Numbered from the stretch's first letter, positions 7,294 through 15,021 are shown. The stretch is DNA of 15,269 nt from CALEUX01 sp037439945 (GCA_037439945.1 JBBIVA010000093.1:1-15269); one strand, 5' to 3'. Program-made: numbers and translations. Notes: generated by a model not told the origin, from the sequence alone.

Positions 7294-7944
7294 ATGAAGA
7301 AAGTTTTTTTGTTTTTTATTTTTACCCATGTAATATTTTATGCGGTTGGCCAAAGTCCGGAGGTAATAAAAGCTAAGCATATTTTAGATAAAGCTGCAGA
7401 AAAAAACAAAAGTTTTCAGACCATAAAGGCTGATTTTAACTTTACCTTAGAAAATATTCAGGCTAAAATTTCAGATACCCATTCGGGTAAAATAATAATT
7501 AAAGGCGATAAATATAAAATTGACCTGATGGGGGCCGATACTTATTATAATGGTAAAACTATATGGGTTTATCTTAAGAATGCACGGGAAGTTAACATTT
7601 CAAATCCTGATTTAATGGACGAACAGGTATTAAATCCGTCAACAATATTTACAACCTACCATGAAGGTTACAAGTATTTACATGCAGGAGAAGCAACTTT
7701 CAACGGAAAAAAAGTTGATATAATTGACCTTTTTCCTGACAAAAGGAATAAACCGTTTTCAAGGATAAAACTGCACATTTACCAGGATAATTCTCAGATT
7801 GGGAAAATAACCCAAATAGGGAAAGATGGAAACAATTATATTATTGACATTAAAAAAATGGAGACAAATACCCCTGTAGATGATACCACCTTTGTTTTCG
7901 ATGCATCCAAACATCCTGGTGTTGAAGTAATTGATTTGCGTTAA
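7294..7944 (+). CDS. lolA: LolA-like outer membrane lipoprotein carrier protein
   Basis: This 216-residue periplasmic protein is expected to carry lipoproteins from the inner to the outer membrane. A signal peptide is clear: MKK, hydrophobic FLFFIFTHVIFYAVG, probable cleavage near residue 19-20. The mature part follows the LolA/LolB half-barrel pattern: amphipathic ILDKAAEKNKSFQTIKADFNFTLEN, then SGKIIIKGDKYKIDLMGADTYYNGKTIWVYLKNAREVNISNPD, and a C-terminal TTFVFDASKHPGVEVIDLR typical of Bacteroidota LolA. Position after ftsK supports the call. The next gene begins within or just after its last codons, so the two are very probably co-transcribed. Confidence 0.88.
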   Translation: MKKVFLFFIFTHVIFYAVGQSPEVIKAKHILDKAAEKNKSFQTIKADFNFTLENIQAKISDTHSGKIIIKGDKYKIDLMGADTYYNGKTIWVYLKNAREVNISNPDLMDEQVLNPSTIFTTYHEGYKYLHAGEATFNGKKVDIIDLFPDKRNKPFSRIKLHIYQDNSQIGKITQIGKDGNNYIIDIKKMETNTPVDDTTFVFDASKHPGVEVIDLR

Positions 7945-7954
7945 TAAAATCGAA

Positions 7955-8932
7955 GTGAACATTAAAAGCCTGAGGATTGGACCTTTTATAATTTGGCTGC
8001 TGCTTATGATAGTGGCAGCCAAATATTTTCCAGGCCCTGCTTCTTTTGAAGGACCGGTTAATCTTCAAACAATTGCAGATATTGGGGTAACCATGGTTTT
8101 TTTATTCTATGGATTAAAGCTAAATCTCAGGACACTAAAAAATGACCTTAAAAACTGGAGGTTACACCTTGTAGTTCAGATTTCTACATTTCTGTTATTC
8201 CCATTTATTGTTCTTCCGCTGTTCCTAGTCTTTAGTGAAGGAGAAAATAATTTCATTTGGCTGGGAGCATTCTTTCTGGCATCACTTCCATCAACAGTTT
8301 CTTCCTCGGTGGTTATGGTTTCAATAGCAAAGGGTAATGTTACAAGTGCAATATTCAATGCCAGCCTTTCGAGTTTGCTTGGCATTTTTTTAACCCCGCT
8401 TTGGATGGGATTTGTCCTTGCCACCGGCCCTGCCCAATTAACCGAACTTTCAGGTATAATTGTAAAATTGTTTATACAGGTTTTATTGCCCGTTTCCACT
8501 GGATTAATCCTTAATAGATATTTTTCAAGGTTTACCGAAAAAAAATCACCCTTCTTCAAGGTTTTTGACCAGTCGGTAATATTACTAATTGTTTACATTT
8601 CATTTTCCCAATCATTTATAAATGATTACTTTAATTCTATAAACTCTGGTGATTTACTTTTAATTGCCACCCTTTGCCTGGCATTGTTTTTCACTATTTA
8701 TTATTCGATAGGGATAATATGCCGAAAACTTAAGTTTAATATTAAAGATACTATTTCAGCCCAGTTCTCAGGGTCAAAAAAGTCGTTGGTTCATGGCACT
8801 GTAATGTCAGGGGTATTATTTAAAGGTATGGCCGGAGTAGGAGTAATTTTATTACCATTAATGATTTACCATGCACTTCAACTCATAATTGTTGGTTTTA
8901 TTGCCAACAAAAAGGGGGAAAAGAGTTACTAA
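7955..8932 (+). CDS. SBF/YfeH-type sodium-dependent symporter (bile acid:Na+ symporter superfamily)
   Basis: This integral membrane protein has about ten predicted helices and no signal peptide. The pattern fits the SBF-like branch (YfeH/RCH1): an N-terminal RIGPFIIWLLLMIVAAKYFP helix, then IADIGVTMVFLFYGLKLNLRTLKNDLKNWRLHLVVQISTFLLFP, and the crossover-type segment LASLPSTVSSSVVMVSIAKGN in which many relatives bind Na+. The transported solute cannot be read from sequence; bile acid is only the family name. The start is ambiguous. GTG at 7955, ten bases after the lolA stop, gives 325 residues and a normal N-terminus. A TTG at 7931 inside lolA would give 333 residues with a 14-base overlap. 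I favour GTG. A terminator starts at its stop codon. Confidence 0.85.
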   Translation: MNIKSLRIGPFIIWLLLMIVAAKYFPGPASFEGPVNLQTIADIGVTMVFLFYGLKLNLRTLKNDLKNWRLHLVVQISTFLLFPFIVLPLFLVFSEGENNFIWLGAFFLASLPSTVSSSVVMVSIAKGNVTSAIFNASLSSLLGIFLTPLWMGFVLATGPAQLTELSGIIVKLFIQVLLPVSTGLILNRYFSRFTEKKSPFFKVFDQSVILLIVYISFSQSFINDYFNSINSGDLLLIATLCLALFFTIYYSIGIICRKLKFNIKDTISAQFSGSKKSLVHGTVMSGVLFKGMAGVGVILLPLMIYHALQLIIVGFIANKKGEKSY

Positions 8933-8978
8933 AAAAACCTCCTGCCAAATTTTTAAAAATCTAATGAGGAGGTTTTTT
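8932..8978. terminator. Bidirectional intrinsic terminator
   Basis: Perfect 12-bp inverted repeat AAAAAACCTCCT (8932-8943) / AGGAGGTTTTTT (8967-8978) with a 23-base loop. It gives a stem and U-run in both directions between two convergent genes. The left arm begins with the last base of the symporter stop codon. Confidence 0.85.
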
Positions 8979-8996
8979 AATCCACCATTAATTGGG

Positions 8997-9383
8997 CTAA
9001 ACAAGGTTTTTTTCCAAGGTACGCTCAACCAGCCAATTTTTAGCTTCATCAATTGAATCTAAACATTTTACATCGCGTCCGGATAATTTCATAACACCAT
9101 TAAATACTATCCGCTTTAAACCTGTTACTCCAATAATTGCGCTATGCTTTACAAACTTTGAATTTCCTTTTACATATTCAACAAACAAATCCTTAATCCT
9201 GTTATTGAAATGCATCCCTTCAACGTTTGCAAGGTTAATCATCGACTTTTCAGTACTGCTTCGGATCTGTTGTTTACTTTCATTTAAAACGGCCTCAATT
9301 TCGGGCTCGCTCCTTAAATTACTAAAATCAATGTAAAAAATATTAACACCCTGCGATTCAATAAAAAAACATCTTTTCATCAT
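8997..9383 (-). CDS. SpoIIAA/STAS-like small protein of unknown role
   Basis: This soluble protein of 128 residues has no signal peptide or membrane helix. The alternating pattern looks like a SpoIIAA/STAS-like fold: a first strand GVNIFYIDFSNL, a helix EPEIEAVLNESKQQI, then KSMINLANVEGMHFNNRIKDLFVEYVKGNSKFVKHSAIIGVTGLKRIVFNGVMKLSGRDVKCLDSIDEAKNWLVE. The strand-helix order and the LANVEGMHFN/AIIGVTGL pair are the basis; I do not see a conserved phosphorylatable serine that would prove an anti-sigma-antagonist role. Two ATG codons (9383, 9380) and a TTG (9386) are tandem; 9383 is chosen. The gene is convergent with the symporter and stands alone, so context says little. Confidence 0.75.
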   Translation of the reverse strand: MMKRCFFIESQGVNIFYIDFSNLRSEPEIEAVLNESKQQIRSSTEKSMINLANVEGMHFNNRIKDLFVEYVKGNSKFVKHSAIIGVTGLKRIVFNGVMKLSGRDVKCLDSIDEAKNWLVERTLEKNLV

Positions 9384-9386
9384 CAA

Positions 9387-9846
9387 AAATTGTTAAGGTT
9401 TAAAGTTAAAAATACTGACTTTTATCATTTTTGTGCAAATTACGTAATCCTGAAAAAATTTTTCCGGTCAATTGATTAACCATGGATTTTTCCTGACGAC
9501 TAATCAAAAACAATATGTTAAAATCATCATCATTACTCCCTGTTTATTAAGTAATTAAATACTCTTATTTTTAAATTAATGAACCCGCATTCACATGTAT
9601 TGGATAAATGATAAAACCAATTGAACATATAAATAGGGGTGAATTATCACTTTTTTAGCAAAGAAAATAAGGAAAACAAAATGGCAATCAGTTTTCATAA
9701 ATTGTGGAATTTTAAAGATGAAAATAATTACCACCTGGGTGTTGTTATGTAAACCTTAGTTTAAATACTTTGTTCCTGTTTTGGTTTAAGAGAAAGAAAT
9801 TAGTTACATAAGATCACCAGAAAAAGTTATTATTAATAAATTAATT
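9387..9846. other. 460-base intergenic region without a convincing gene
   Basis: This AT-rich stretch separates two divergently transcribed genes and should hold both promoters, but I find no full TTTG-N19-TAnnTTTG match for either. Small dyads are present: ATTACGTAAT (9439-9448, perfect) and GGTCAAT-TG-ATTAACC (9466-9481, 6 of 7 pairs). One short open frame (GTG 9639 or ATG 9681 to TAA at 9752; 37 or 23 residues) ends about 95 bases before the reductase gene. Nothing else stands out. Confidence 0.6.
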
Positions 9847-10512
9847 ATGAGTGAGGGCATAAAAAAGGGATTACATAAAGTACTATGGGTAAAACATATT
9901 AGTTCATCAACTTTTATTATCGGCCTTGAAAGAAATGGCATAAAATTTAAAGCCGGCCAGCATGTAAGTGTTGGGTTTCCAAATGCCGGTTATACACGTG
10001 AGTATTCAGTTTACAGTGGTGAAAATGATGATTATATTGAGATTTTAGTTAAAGAGGTATTGGATGGTTTTATATCGCCATTATTAAAAAATGTCAATAC
10101 CGGAGATACTTTAATAATGGAAGGGCCATTGGGATATTTTTCATTACCCCAAAACCGCACAGAAAACGACCATTTTTTGTTTGTGGCCACAGGGACCGGT
10201 ATTTCTCCATTCCATTGTTTTGTTAAAAGTTTTCCCGGATTGAATTACACATTGATTCATGGGGTTAAATATGTGAAGGATGCCTGTGAAATTGAGTTTT
10301 ACGATAAAAACAGGTTTGTATTATGCTCTTCGGGTGAAAATACAGATAAATATTATAACGGCAGGGTAACCAAAATTCTGGTTACATGGCCCCTGTATAA
10401 TTTTTCAAGGGTTTTTCTTTGCGGAAATGTAAATATGATTAATGATGTATATTATATTTTAAAAAGCAGGGATTTTAAATTGGATAAAATTCACTCTGAA
10501 GTATATTTCTAA
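9847..10512 (+). CDS. Ferredoxin/flavodoxin--NADP(+) reductase-like flavoprotein
   Basis: This 221-residue single-chain FAD protein should move electrons between NAD(P)H and a small carrier such as ferredoxin or flavodoxin. The FAD domain (about 1-105) has the R-x-Y-S motif REYS (51-54) and GPLGYFSLP (93-101). The pyridine-nucleotide domain has ATGTGISPF (114-122) and the CGN motif (192-194). The C-terminus is short and ends EVYF, with the terminal aromatic residue stacking place seen in bacterial FPR enzymes. It is shorter than E. coli Fpr (248 residues), and no iron-sulphur or heme domain is attached. The real partner and whether NADH or NADPH is preferred cannot be read. It stands alone, with a shared terminator 140 bases downstream. 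Confidence 0.85.
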   Translation: MSEGIKKGLHKVLWVKHISSSTFIIGLERNGIKFKAGQHVSVGFPNAGYTREYSVYSGENDDYIEILVKEVLDGFISPLLKNVNTGDTLIMEGPLGYFSLPQNRTENDHFLFVATGTGISPFHCFVKSFPGLNYTLIHGVKYVKDACEIEFYDKNRFVLCSSGENTDKYYNGRVTKILVTWPLYNFSRVFLCGNVNMINDVYYILKSRDFKLDKIHSEVYF

Positions 10513-10652
10513 ACCTGTTTGTAAAATATGTGACACAAAACGGTGCTTTCACCTAAATATTTGCATTATTTTGTTGTTCTTGACATCATAATTTTATAAA
10601 ACGTAAACTCAATTAATAATTAAAACGGGTTAAATAGAGGATTAACTAAAAC

Positions 10653-10690
10653 AAAAGAGGGTTTCTCTATTTTTTGAGAAACCCTCTTTT
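10653..10690. terminator. Bidirectional intrinsic terminator of the mmd operon
   Basis: Perfect 15-bp inverted repeat AAAAGAGGGTTTCTC (10653-10667) / GAGAAACCCTCTTTT (10676-10690) with an 8-base loop, ending in U-runs on either strand. It lies 50 bases beyond the mmdB stop on the minus strand and 140 bases beyond the reductase stop on the plus strand. Confidence 0.9.
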
Positions 10691-10739
10691 ATATTTTCTT
10701 TATTGATAATCTTAAAACAGTTAAGTTATAAGGCCCAAA

Positions 10740-11990
10740 TTAAAGAAGAAAACTTAATAACATACCTGCTGCAACTGCCGAACCAATAACTCCTGAAACA
10801 TTTGGAGCCATAGCATGCATTAATAAATGGTTTGTAGGATCAGCTATCAACCCTTCGTGTTGAACCACCCGTGCACTATCAGGTACTGCCGAAACTCCTG
10901 CTGCCCCAATTAATGGGTTAATTTTATTCTCTTTGCTTAAAAAAAGATTCATTGTTTTGGCAAATAACAAACCGCCAGCTGTTGCAACAATGAAAGAAAC
11001 AGCACCAAGGATAAATATTTTTACTGAACCCATAGTTAGAAAAACCGTAGCCTGAGTTGAAGCGCCTACGGTTACCCCAAGCAGAATGGTTACAATATCT
11101 ATCATTGAAGTTCTTGCTGTTTCAGCCAATCGGTTTGTAACACCTGATTCCTTCAACAGATTACCGAAAAACAACATCCCTAGCAATGGTAAGGCACTTG
11201 GTGAAATAAAAGTAGTAAGTAAAAGTCCGGTTAATGGAAAAAGAATTTTCTCCAGTTTAGAAACCGATCTAGGGGGTTTCATCCTAATAAGACGTTCCTT
11301 TTTTGTAACTAATAATCGCATAACTGGTGGCTGAATAACAGGTACCAGTGCCATATACGAATATGCGGCAATTGCAATACTTCCAATAAGTTGTGGTGCC
11401 AATTTGGCTGATGCAAAAATCGCTGTTGGCCCGTCGGCACCTCCAATTATTGATATGGCTCCTGCTTCATGTATTTCAAATCCCAGGGCAATTGCACCTA
11501 TAAAGGTTCCAAATATTCCGATTTGGGCTGCAGCTCCCAATAACATTAACCTTGGATTTGAAATTAATGAGGAAAAATCGGTCATTGCACCAATTCCCAA
11601 AAATATTAAAGGAGGGTAAATACCTTTAACAACCCCCAAATAGAGATAGTTTAATACAGAACCCTCTTCATAAATACTTATCTGAAAACCATCCTGTAAC
11701 GGTATATTTCCAATAATAATACCTGTCCCAATTGGTATTAACAGAAGTGGTTCATAATTATATTTTATGGCCAAAAAAATAAAAAACAGGCCAACCATTA
11801 TCATGCCTATATATTTTAAATTGGCATGATAAAACCCTGTATAAAAGTAAAATGTCCTTAAACCTTCAATAAGTGCCCCCCCTGATTGCCCACCGCTATT
11901 GCCTGCAGCAAGCAAATAGGACTGGTTACTTAATAGGGAAAACATAAAAAGTATACCCAACGCAGTAAAAAGAGCAACAAATTTTCTCAC
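10740..11990 (-). CDS. mmdB: Na+-translocating methylmalonyl-CoA decarboxylase, beta subunit
   Basis: This 416-residue multi-helix membrane protein (OadB/GcdB/MmdB family) removes CO2 from carboxybiotin and couples this to Na+ export. Key features are GGADGPTAIFAS with the Na+-site aspartate at 186 (equivalent to the essential aspartate of Klebsiella OadB) and NPLIGAAGVSAVPDSARVVQ (358-377). Early residues 1-30 form an extra hydrophobic, signal-like helix followed by a Gly/Ser-rich stretch, as is common in Bacteroidota members. The start is GTG at 11990; an in-frame stop lies five codons upstream and no ATG is available before residue 63. It is the last gene of the operon, 39 bases after the biotin carrier. 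The substrate is assigned from the epimerase and carboxyltransferase neighbours, since the beta family alone does not tell oxaloacetate from methylmalonyl-CoA. Confidence 0.93.
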   Translation of the reverse strand: MRKFVALFTALGILFMFSLLSNQSYLLAAGNSGGQSGGALIEGLRTFYFYTGFYHANLKYIGMIMVGLFFIFLAIKYNYEPLLLIPIGTGIIIGNIPLQDGFQISIYEEGSVLNYLYLGVVKGIYPPLIFLGIGAMTDFSSLISNPRLMLLGAAAQIGIFGTFIGAIALGFEIHEAGAISIIGGADGPTAIFASAKLAPQLIGSIAIAAYSYMALVPVIQPPVMRLLVTKKERLIRMKPPRSVSKLEKILFPLTGLLLTTFISPSALPLLGMLFFGNLLKESGVTNRLAETARTSMIDIVTILLGVTVGASTQATVFLTMGSVKIFILGAVSFIVATAGGLLFAKTMNLFLSKENKINPLIGAAGVSAVPDSARVVQHEGLIADPTNHLLMHAMAPNVSGVIGSAVAAGMLLSFLL

Positions 11991-12029
11991 GGTATGGATA
12001 ATTTAAGCTTTATAAATGGTTAATAAATA

Positions 12030-12452
12030 CTATTCATATTCAATCAATAAATCATTTTGAAGGACATTATCTCCAACTTTAACCTTTAATGATTTTACTG
12101 TACCATCCTTTTCGGCCATTATATTATTCTCCATTTTCATAGCTTCCATAATCAGTAGTACATCCCCCTTCTTTACCTTGTCTCCTTCTTTTACAAGTAT
12201 TTTAAAAATATTACCCGGAAGTGGGGCTTTAACCTGATAGCCTGATGATGCTGATTTAACAATATTACCCTCCCCTGGTTTAATTTTAACTTCCGATCTA
12301 ACCAATTTAGGAGTCTTGGGCTTTTTAATTTCCCTGTGTATTTCCACGGAATACTCGGTACCGTTTACTTCAATATGTGCAATGTTGTCTTCAACATCTT
12401 TAATCTCTACCTCATATTTGTTTCCACTTATTGAAAACTCAAATTTCTTCAT
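12030..12452 (-). CDS. mmdC: Biotin carrier subunit (gamma) of methylmalonyl-CoA decarboxylase
   Basis: This 140-residue protein carries the mobile biotin that accepts CO2 from the alpha subunit and delivers it to the membrane beta subunit. The C-terminal biotinyl domain (about 73-140) has EAMKM (103-107), with the biotinylated lysine at 106, and the APLPGNI half-motif at 77-83. The first 45 residues make a small beta-rich N-terminal part, and a Lys/Pro-rich linker (about 41-70) joins the two. This replaces the long Ala/Pro linker of other MmdC proteins. No biotin carboxylase gene is near, which fits a decarboxylase and not a carboxylase. Gaps of 10 bases upstream and 39 downstream place it inside the operon. 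Confidence 0.93.
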   Translation of the reverse strand: MKKFEFSISGNKYEVEIKDVEDNIAHIEVNGTEYSVEIHREIKKPKTPKLVRSEVKIKPGEGNIVKSASSGYQVKAPLPGNIFKILVKEGDKVKKGDVLLIMEAMKMENNIMAEKDGTVKSLKVKVGDNVLQNDLLIEYE

Positions 12453-12462
12453 TTTCTACAGT

Positions 12463-12945
12463 TTACCGGGAACGATAATAATTATTTAATCCATAAATCT
12501 TTGAACTCCATGGTGAATAAACCTTTGTTACTCTTTTAATTGTAATAACATTACTCTCTTCATCATGTTGTTCGTTCAAATATATCATCAAAGCTGTTGC
12601 TATAGCGGCATTAACTTCCCCAGAATGATGAATGGCCATTGAATTACTGTTGAGTTTTCCTTCGCGTTTAAGTTTTTGTTTACGGTGGTACGCCAATAAT
12701 TTTGGTAAATTGCTAAAAACCAGGATTAATAATGCTAAAACAAAAAAAACAACCAGATAACCCACCCCGGTAATCACGCCAATTTGCGACCAATCCTGTA
12801 TTTCACCTTTTGAATCGGCAATCTCAAAAAATTCAATTGTGCCATCATTTTGTGCCGCAAGGTTAACAATTTCAGTGCTGTCGTTAACCATAAGGCTATC
12901 CTTTGAAACAATTAAAGTTTTTTCACCAATATTCTCAATAATCAT
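12463..12945 (-). CDS. mmdD: OadG/MmdD-type small membrane subunit (delta) of the decarboxylase
   Basis: This 160-residue protein anchors and helps assemble the decarboxylase. One membrane helix is clear (about 56-82, GVITGVGYLVVFFVLALLILVF), followed by a basic segment (HRKQKLKREGK) that should lie in the cytoplasm. The N-terminal 55 residues should therefore face outward. After the helix comes the family pattern SGEVNAAIATALMIYLNEQHDEESNVITIKRVTKVYSPWSSKIYGL, close to the tail seen in Bacteroidota OadG proteins. No cleavable signal peptide is visible at the chosen ATG (12945), 11 bases after the mmdA stop. The 55-residue N-terminus has no recognisable motif. Length is above that of the roughly 80-residue enterobacterial OadG. 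Confidence 0.88.
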   Translation of the reverse strand: MIIENIGEKTLIVSKDSLMVNDSTEIVNLAAQNDGTIEFFEIADSKGEIQDWSQIGVITGVGYLVVFFVLALLILVFSNLPKLLAYHRKQKLKREGKLNSNSMAIHHSGEVNAAIATALMIYLNEQHDEESNVITIKRVTKVYSPWSSKIYGLNNYYRSR

Positions 12946-12956
12946 ACGAACCTGAT

Positions 12957-14519
12957 TTACAAAGGTATATTACAATGTTTTTTTGGTGGGTTGGTTAGTT
13001 TTTTGGTTTGTAGGCTACGGAATGCCCTGATAACCCTAAACCTTGTATTACGGGGTTCTATTATGTCATCAATATAGCCATATGATGCAGCCTGGTATGG
13101 ATTGGCAAAAGCCTCTTTATACTCCTCCTCCTTTTGTGCAACAACTTTAGCTCTTTCTTCTGCATTTTCTATTGATGATATAGTGCGCCCTTCCAAAACC
13201 TCGATTGCCCCCGATGCACCCATAACTGCTATTTCTGCTGAAGGCCAGGCATAATTGATATCTCCTCTTAATTGTTTGCAACTCATAACATCATGAGCTC
13301 CACCGTAGGATTTGCGCAGTGTTACTGTTACCTTGGGAACTGTAGCCTCACCATAGGCAAACATAAGCTTGGCCCCATGTATAATAATTCCCGAATACTC
13401 CTGTCCACTTCCGGGTAAAAATCCTGGTACATCAACAAGGGTTAAAATCGGGATGTTAAAAGCATCACAAAATCTTACAAAACGTGCTGCTTTCCGTGAT
13501 GCATCACAGTCAAGGACCCCTGCAAGGAAACTTGGTTGATTGGCCACAACGCCAATAGAAGCTCCTGCCAAACGGCCAAAACCAACTATAATATTTTTTG
13601 CATAATTTCGATGAACCTCAAGAAACTCACCATCATCCATAACGGTATAAATAACTTCCTTCATATCATAAGGCTGGTTCGAGTTTTCCGGTATTATGGC
13701 ATTAAGAGAGTCCTCAATTCTATCAATGGGATCGGTACATTCGACCATGGGAGCCTCCTCAAGGTTATTTTGAGGCAGATAAGATAAAAGTTTACGAATT
13801 AGCAACAATCCTTCTTCTTCATTCTCAAGCAGAAAGTGGGAAACGCCTGATCGGGTAGCGTGTACCTCAGCACCTCCAAGGTCTTCGGTTGAAATATCTT
13901 CACCTGTAACAGTTTTTACAACTTTCGGACCGGTAACAAACATATAGCTTGAGTTTTCGGTCATCATAATAAAATCGGTAAGGGCAGGTGAATAAACGGC
14001 TCCCCCCGCGCAGGGCCCAAAAATGGCTGAAATTTGAGGTATAACGCCTGATGCAAGAATATTTCTTTCAAATATTTCAGCATAGCCGGCCAGTGAAGTA
14101 ACCCCCTCCTGAATACGGGCTCCACCGCTATCATTAATCCCTATTACAGGAGCTCCGGTTTTCATGGCCATATCCATTATCTTACAAATCTTTTGGGCAA
14201 ATGTTTCAGATAAACTTCCTCCAAAAACAGTAAAATCCTGTGAAAACACATATACTACCCTGCCATCAATTGTACCATGGCCGGTTACAACCCCATCGCC
14301 CAGGAATTTAGTTTTTTCCATTCCAAAATTCGTGCAACGGTGGGTAACAAACATATCAAACTCTTCAAAACTACCCTCGTCCAAAAGAATTTCGATACGT
14401 TCCCTGGCTGTTAATTTTCCCTTTTCATGCTGAGCATCAATTCTTTTTTGACCGCCACCAAGTTTGGCGGTAGCTCGCAAATCAATTAATTTTTTTATTT
14501 TATCCTGGTTAGTTGACAT
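12957..14519 (-). CDS. mmdA: Methylmalonyl-CoA decarboxylase alpha subunit (carboxyltransferase)
   Basis: This 520-residue cytoplasmic subunit moves the carboxyl group from methylmalonyl-CoA to biotin on the carrier protein, releasing propionyl-CoA. It has the two crotonase-like halves of biotin-dependent acyl-CoA carboxyltransferases. The CoA and oxyanion-hole segments SGGARIQEG (131-139) and GPCAGGAVYSP (168-178) lie in the first half. In the second half are GVVANQPSFLAGVLD, LVDVPGFLPGSGQEYSGIIIHGAKLMFAY and RKSYGGAHDVM. The C-terminal RALRSLQTKK-like stretch ends in NPPKKHCNIPL, where relatives usually have KKHGNIPL. The same fold serves propionyl-CoA carboxylase beta (PccB). The adjacent beta and delta membrane subunits and carrier, and the lack of a biotin carboxylase, favour decarboxylation. 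The ATG at 14519 is 18 bases after mce. Confidence 0.95.
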   Translation of the reverse strand: MSTNQDKIKKLIDLRATAKLGGGQKRIDAQHEKGKLTARERIEILLDEGSFEEFDMFVTHRCTNFGMEKTKFLGDGVVTGHGTIDGRVVYVFSQDFTVFGGSLSETFAQKICKIMDMAMKTGAPVIGINDSGGARIQEGVTSLAGYAEIFERNILASGVIPQISAIFGPCAGGAVYSPALTDFIMMTENSSYMFVTGPKVVKTVTGEDISTEDLGGAEVHATRSGVSHFLLENEEEGLLLIRKLLSYLPQNNLEEAPMVECTDPIDRIEDSLNAIIPENSNQPYDMKEVIYTVMDDGEFLEVHRNYAKNIIVGFGRLAGASIGVVANQPSFLAGVLDCDASRKAARFVRFCDAFNIPILTLVDVPGFLPGSGQEYSGIIIHGAKLMFAYGEATVPKVTVTLRKSYGGAHDVMSCKQLRGDINYAWPSAEIAVMGASGAIEVLEGRTISSIENAEERAKVVAQKEEEYKEAFANPYQAASYGYIDDIIEPRNTRFRVIRAFRSLQTKKLTNPPKKHCNIPL

Positions 14520-14537
14520 ATATTTTATTATCTAAGT

Positions 14538-14954
14538 TTAAAACTTTTCCTTTGGATGCTCGCATAGTTCGGTTAATACCCCAAAAGTTGATTTTGGGTG
14601 AAGGAACCCGATATTTAACCCTTCTGCTCCTTTGCGTGGAGATTTATCAATTAATTGGACTCCCATTTGTTCGGCCTTATTAAGTTTTTCCTGAATATCA
14701 TCAACAGCAAATGCCAAATGATGAATACCCTCACCTTTTTTCTCAATAAATTTTCCAATTGGTCCTTCAGGATCGGTAGATTCAAGTAATTCAATTTTGG
14801 TTTGGCCAACCATAAAAAAGGCAGTTTTAACTTTTTGTTCTTCCACCTCTTCAATTGAATAACATTTGAGACCAAAAACATTTTCATAAAAAGGAATGGC
14901 GGCTTCAAGGCTTTTTACCGCAATTCCGATGTGCTCAATATGTGTTGGGTTCAT
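14538..14954 (-). CDS. mce: Methylmalonyl-CoA epimerase
   Basis: This 138-residue metal-dependent VOC-superfamily enzyme interconverts (R)- and (S)-methylmalonyl-CoA, linking methylmalonyl-CoA mutase to the decarboxylase. The fold shows two beta-alpha-beta-beta-beta units: HIEHIGIAVKSLEAAIPFYENVFGL at the start and GIHHLAFAVDDIQEKLNKAEQMGVQLIDKSPRKGAEGLNIGFLHP after residue 76. Candidate metal ligands are His8, one of His78/His79, and Glu129 in LTELCE. Length is typical. It is the first gene of the operon, with a promoter 34-64 bases upstream. The mutase genes are not in the window. Confidence 0.95.
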   Translation of the reverse strand: MNPTHIEHIGIAVKSLEAAIPFYENVFGLKCYSIEEVEEQKVKTAFFMVGQTKIELLESTDPEGPIGKFIEKKGEGIHHLAFAVDDIQEKLNKAEQMGVQLIDKSPRKGAEGLNIGFLHPKSTFGVLTELCEHPKEKF

Positions 14955-14987
14955 ATTTTAATAAATTAAGTTTTTAATAATTTTTGA

Positions 14988-15021
14988 CAAAATTATTACT
15001 TATGGTAAGCTTTACCACAAA
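14988..15021 (-). promoter_or_regulatory. Promoter and dyad operator of the mce-mmd operon
   Basis: The minus strand reads TAATTTTG (14988-14995), a perfect -7 match about 34 bases before the mce ATG. TTTG (15018-15021) lies 22 bases further up, slightly wider than the usual 19-21. Between them is the dyad TGGTAA-AGC-TTACCA (15003-15017), where a bound repressor would block RNA polymerase. The promoter is likely; the operator role is inference. Confidence 0.5.

Noticed and set aside
11086..11619. Plus-strand open frames of 82 and 71 residues inside mmdB
   Set aside because: They mirror the codon pattern of the conserved membrane subunit on the other strand and have no start context.
13536..14433. 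Plus-strand open frames of 83 and 89 residues inside mmdA
   Set aside because: They are antisense to a highly conserved carboxyltransferase gene and encode low-complexity, unrecognisable peptides.
12957..14519. Naming mmdA as propionyl-CoA carboxylase beta (pccB)
   Set aside because: The operon has sodium-pump beta and delta subunits and a separate carrier but no biotin carboxylase, which fits the decarboxylase.
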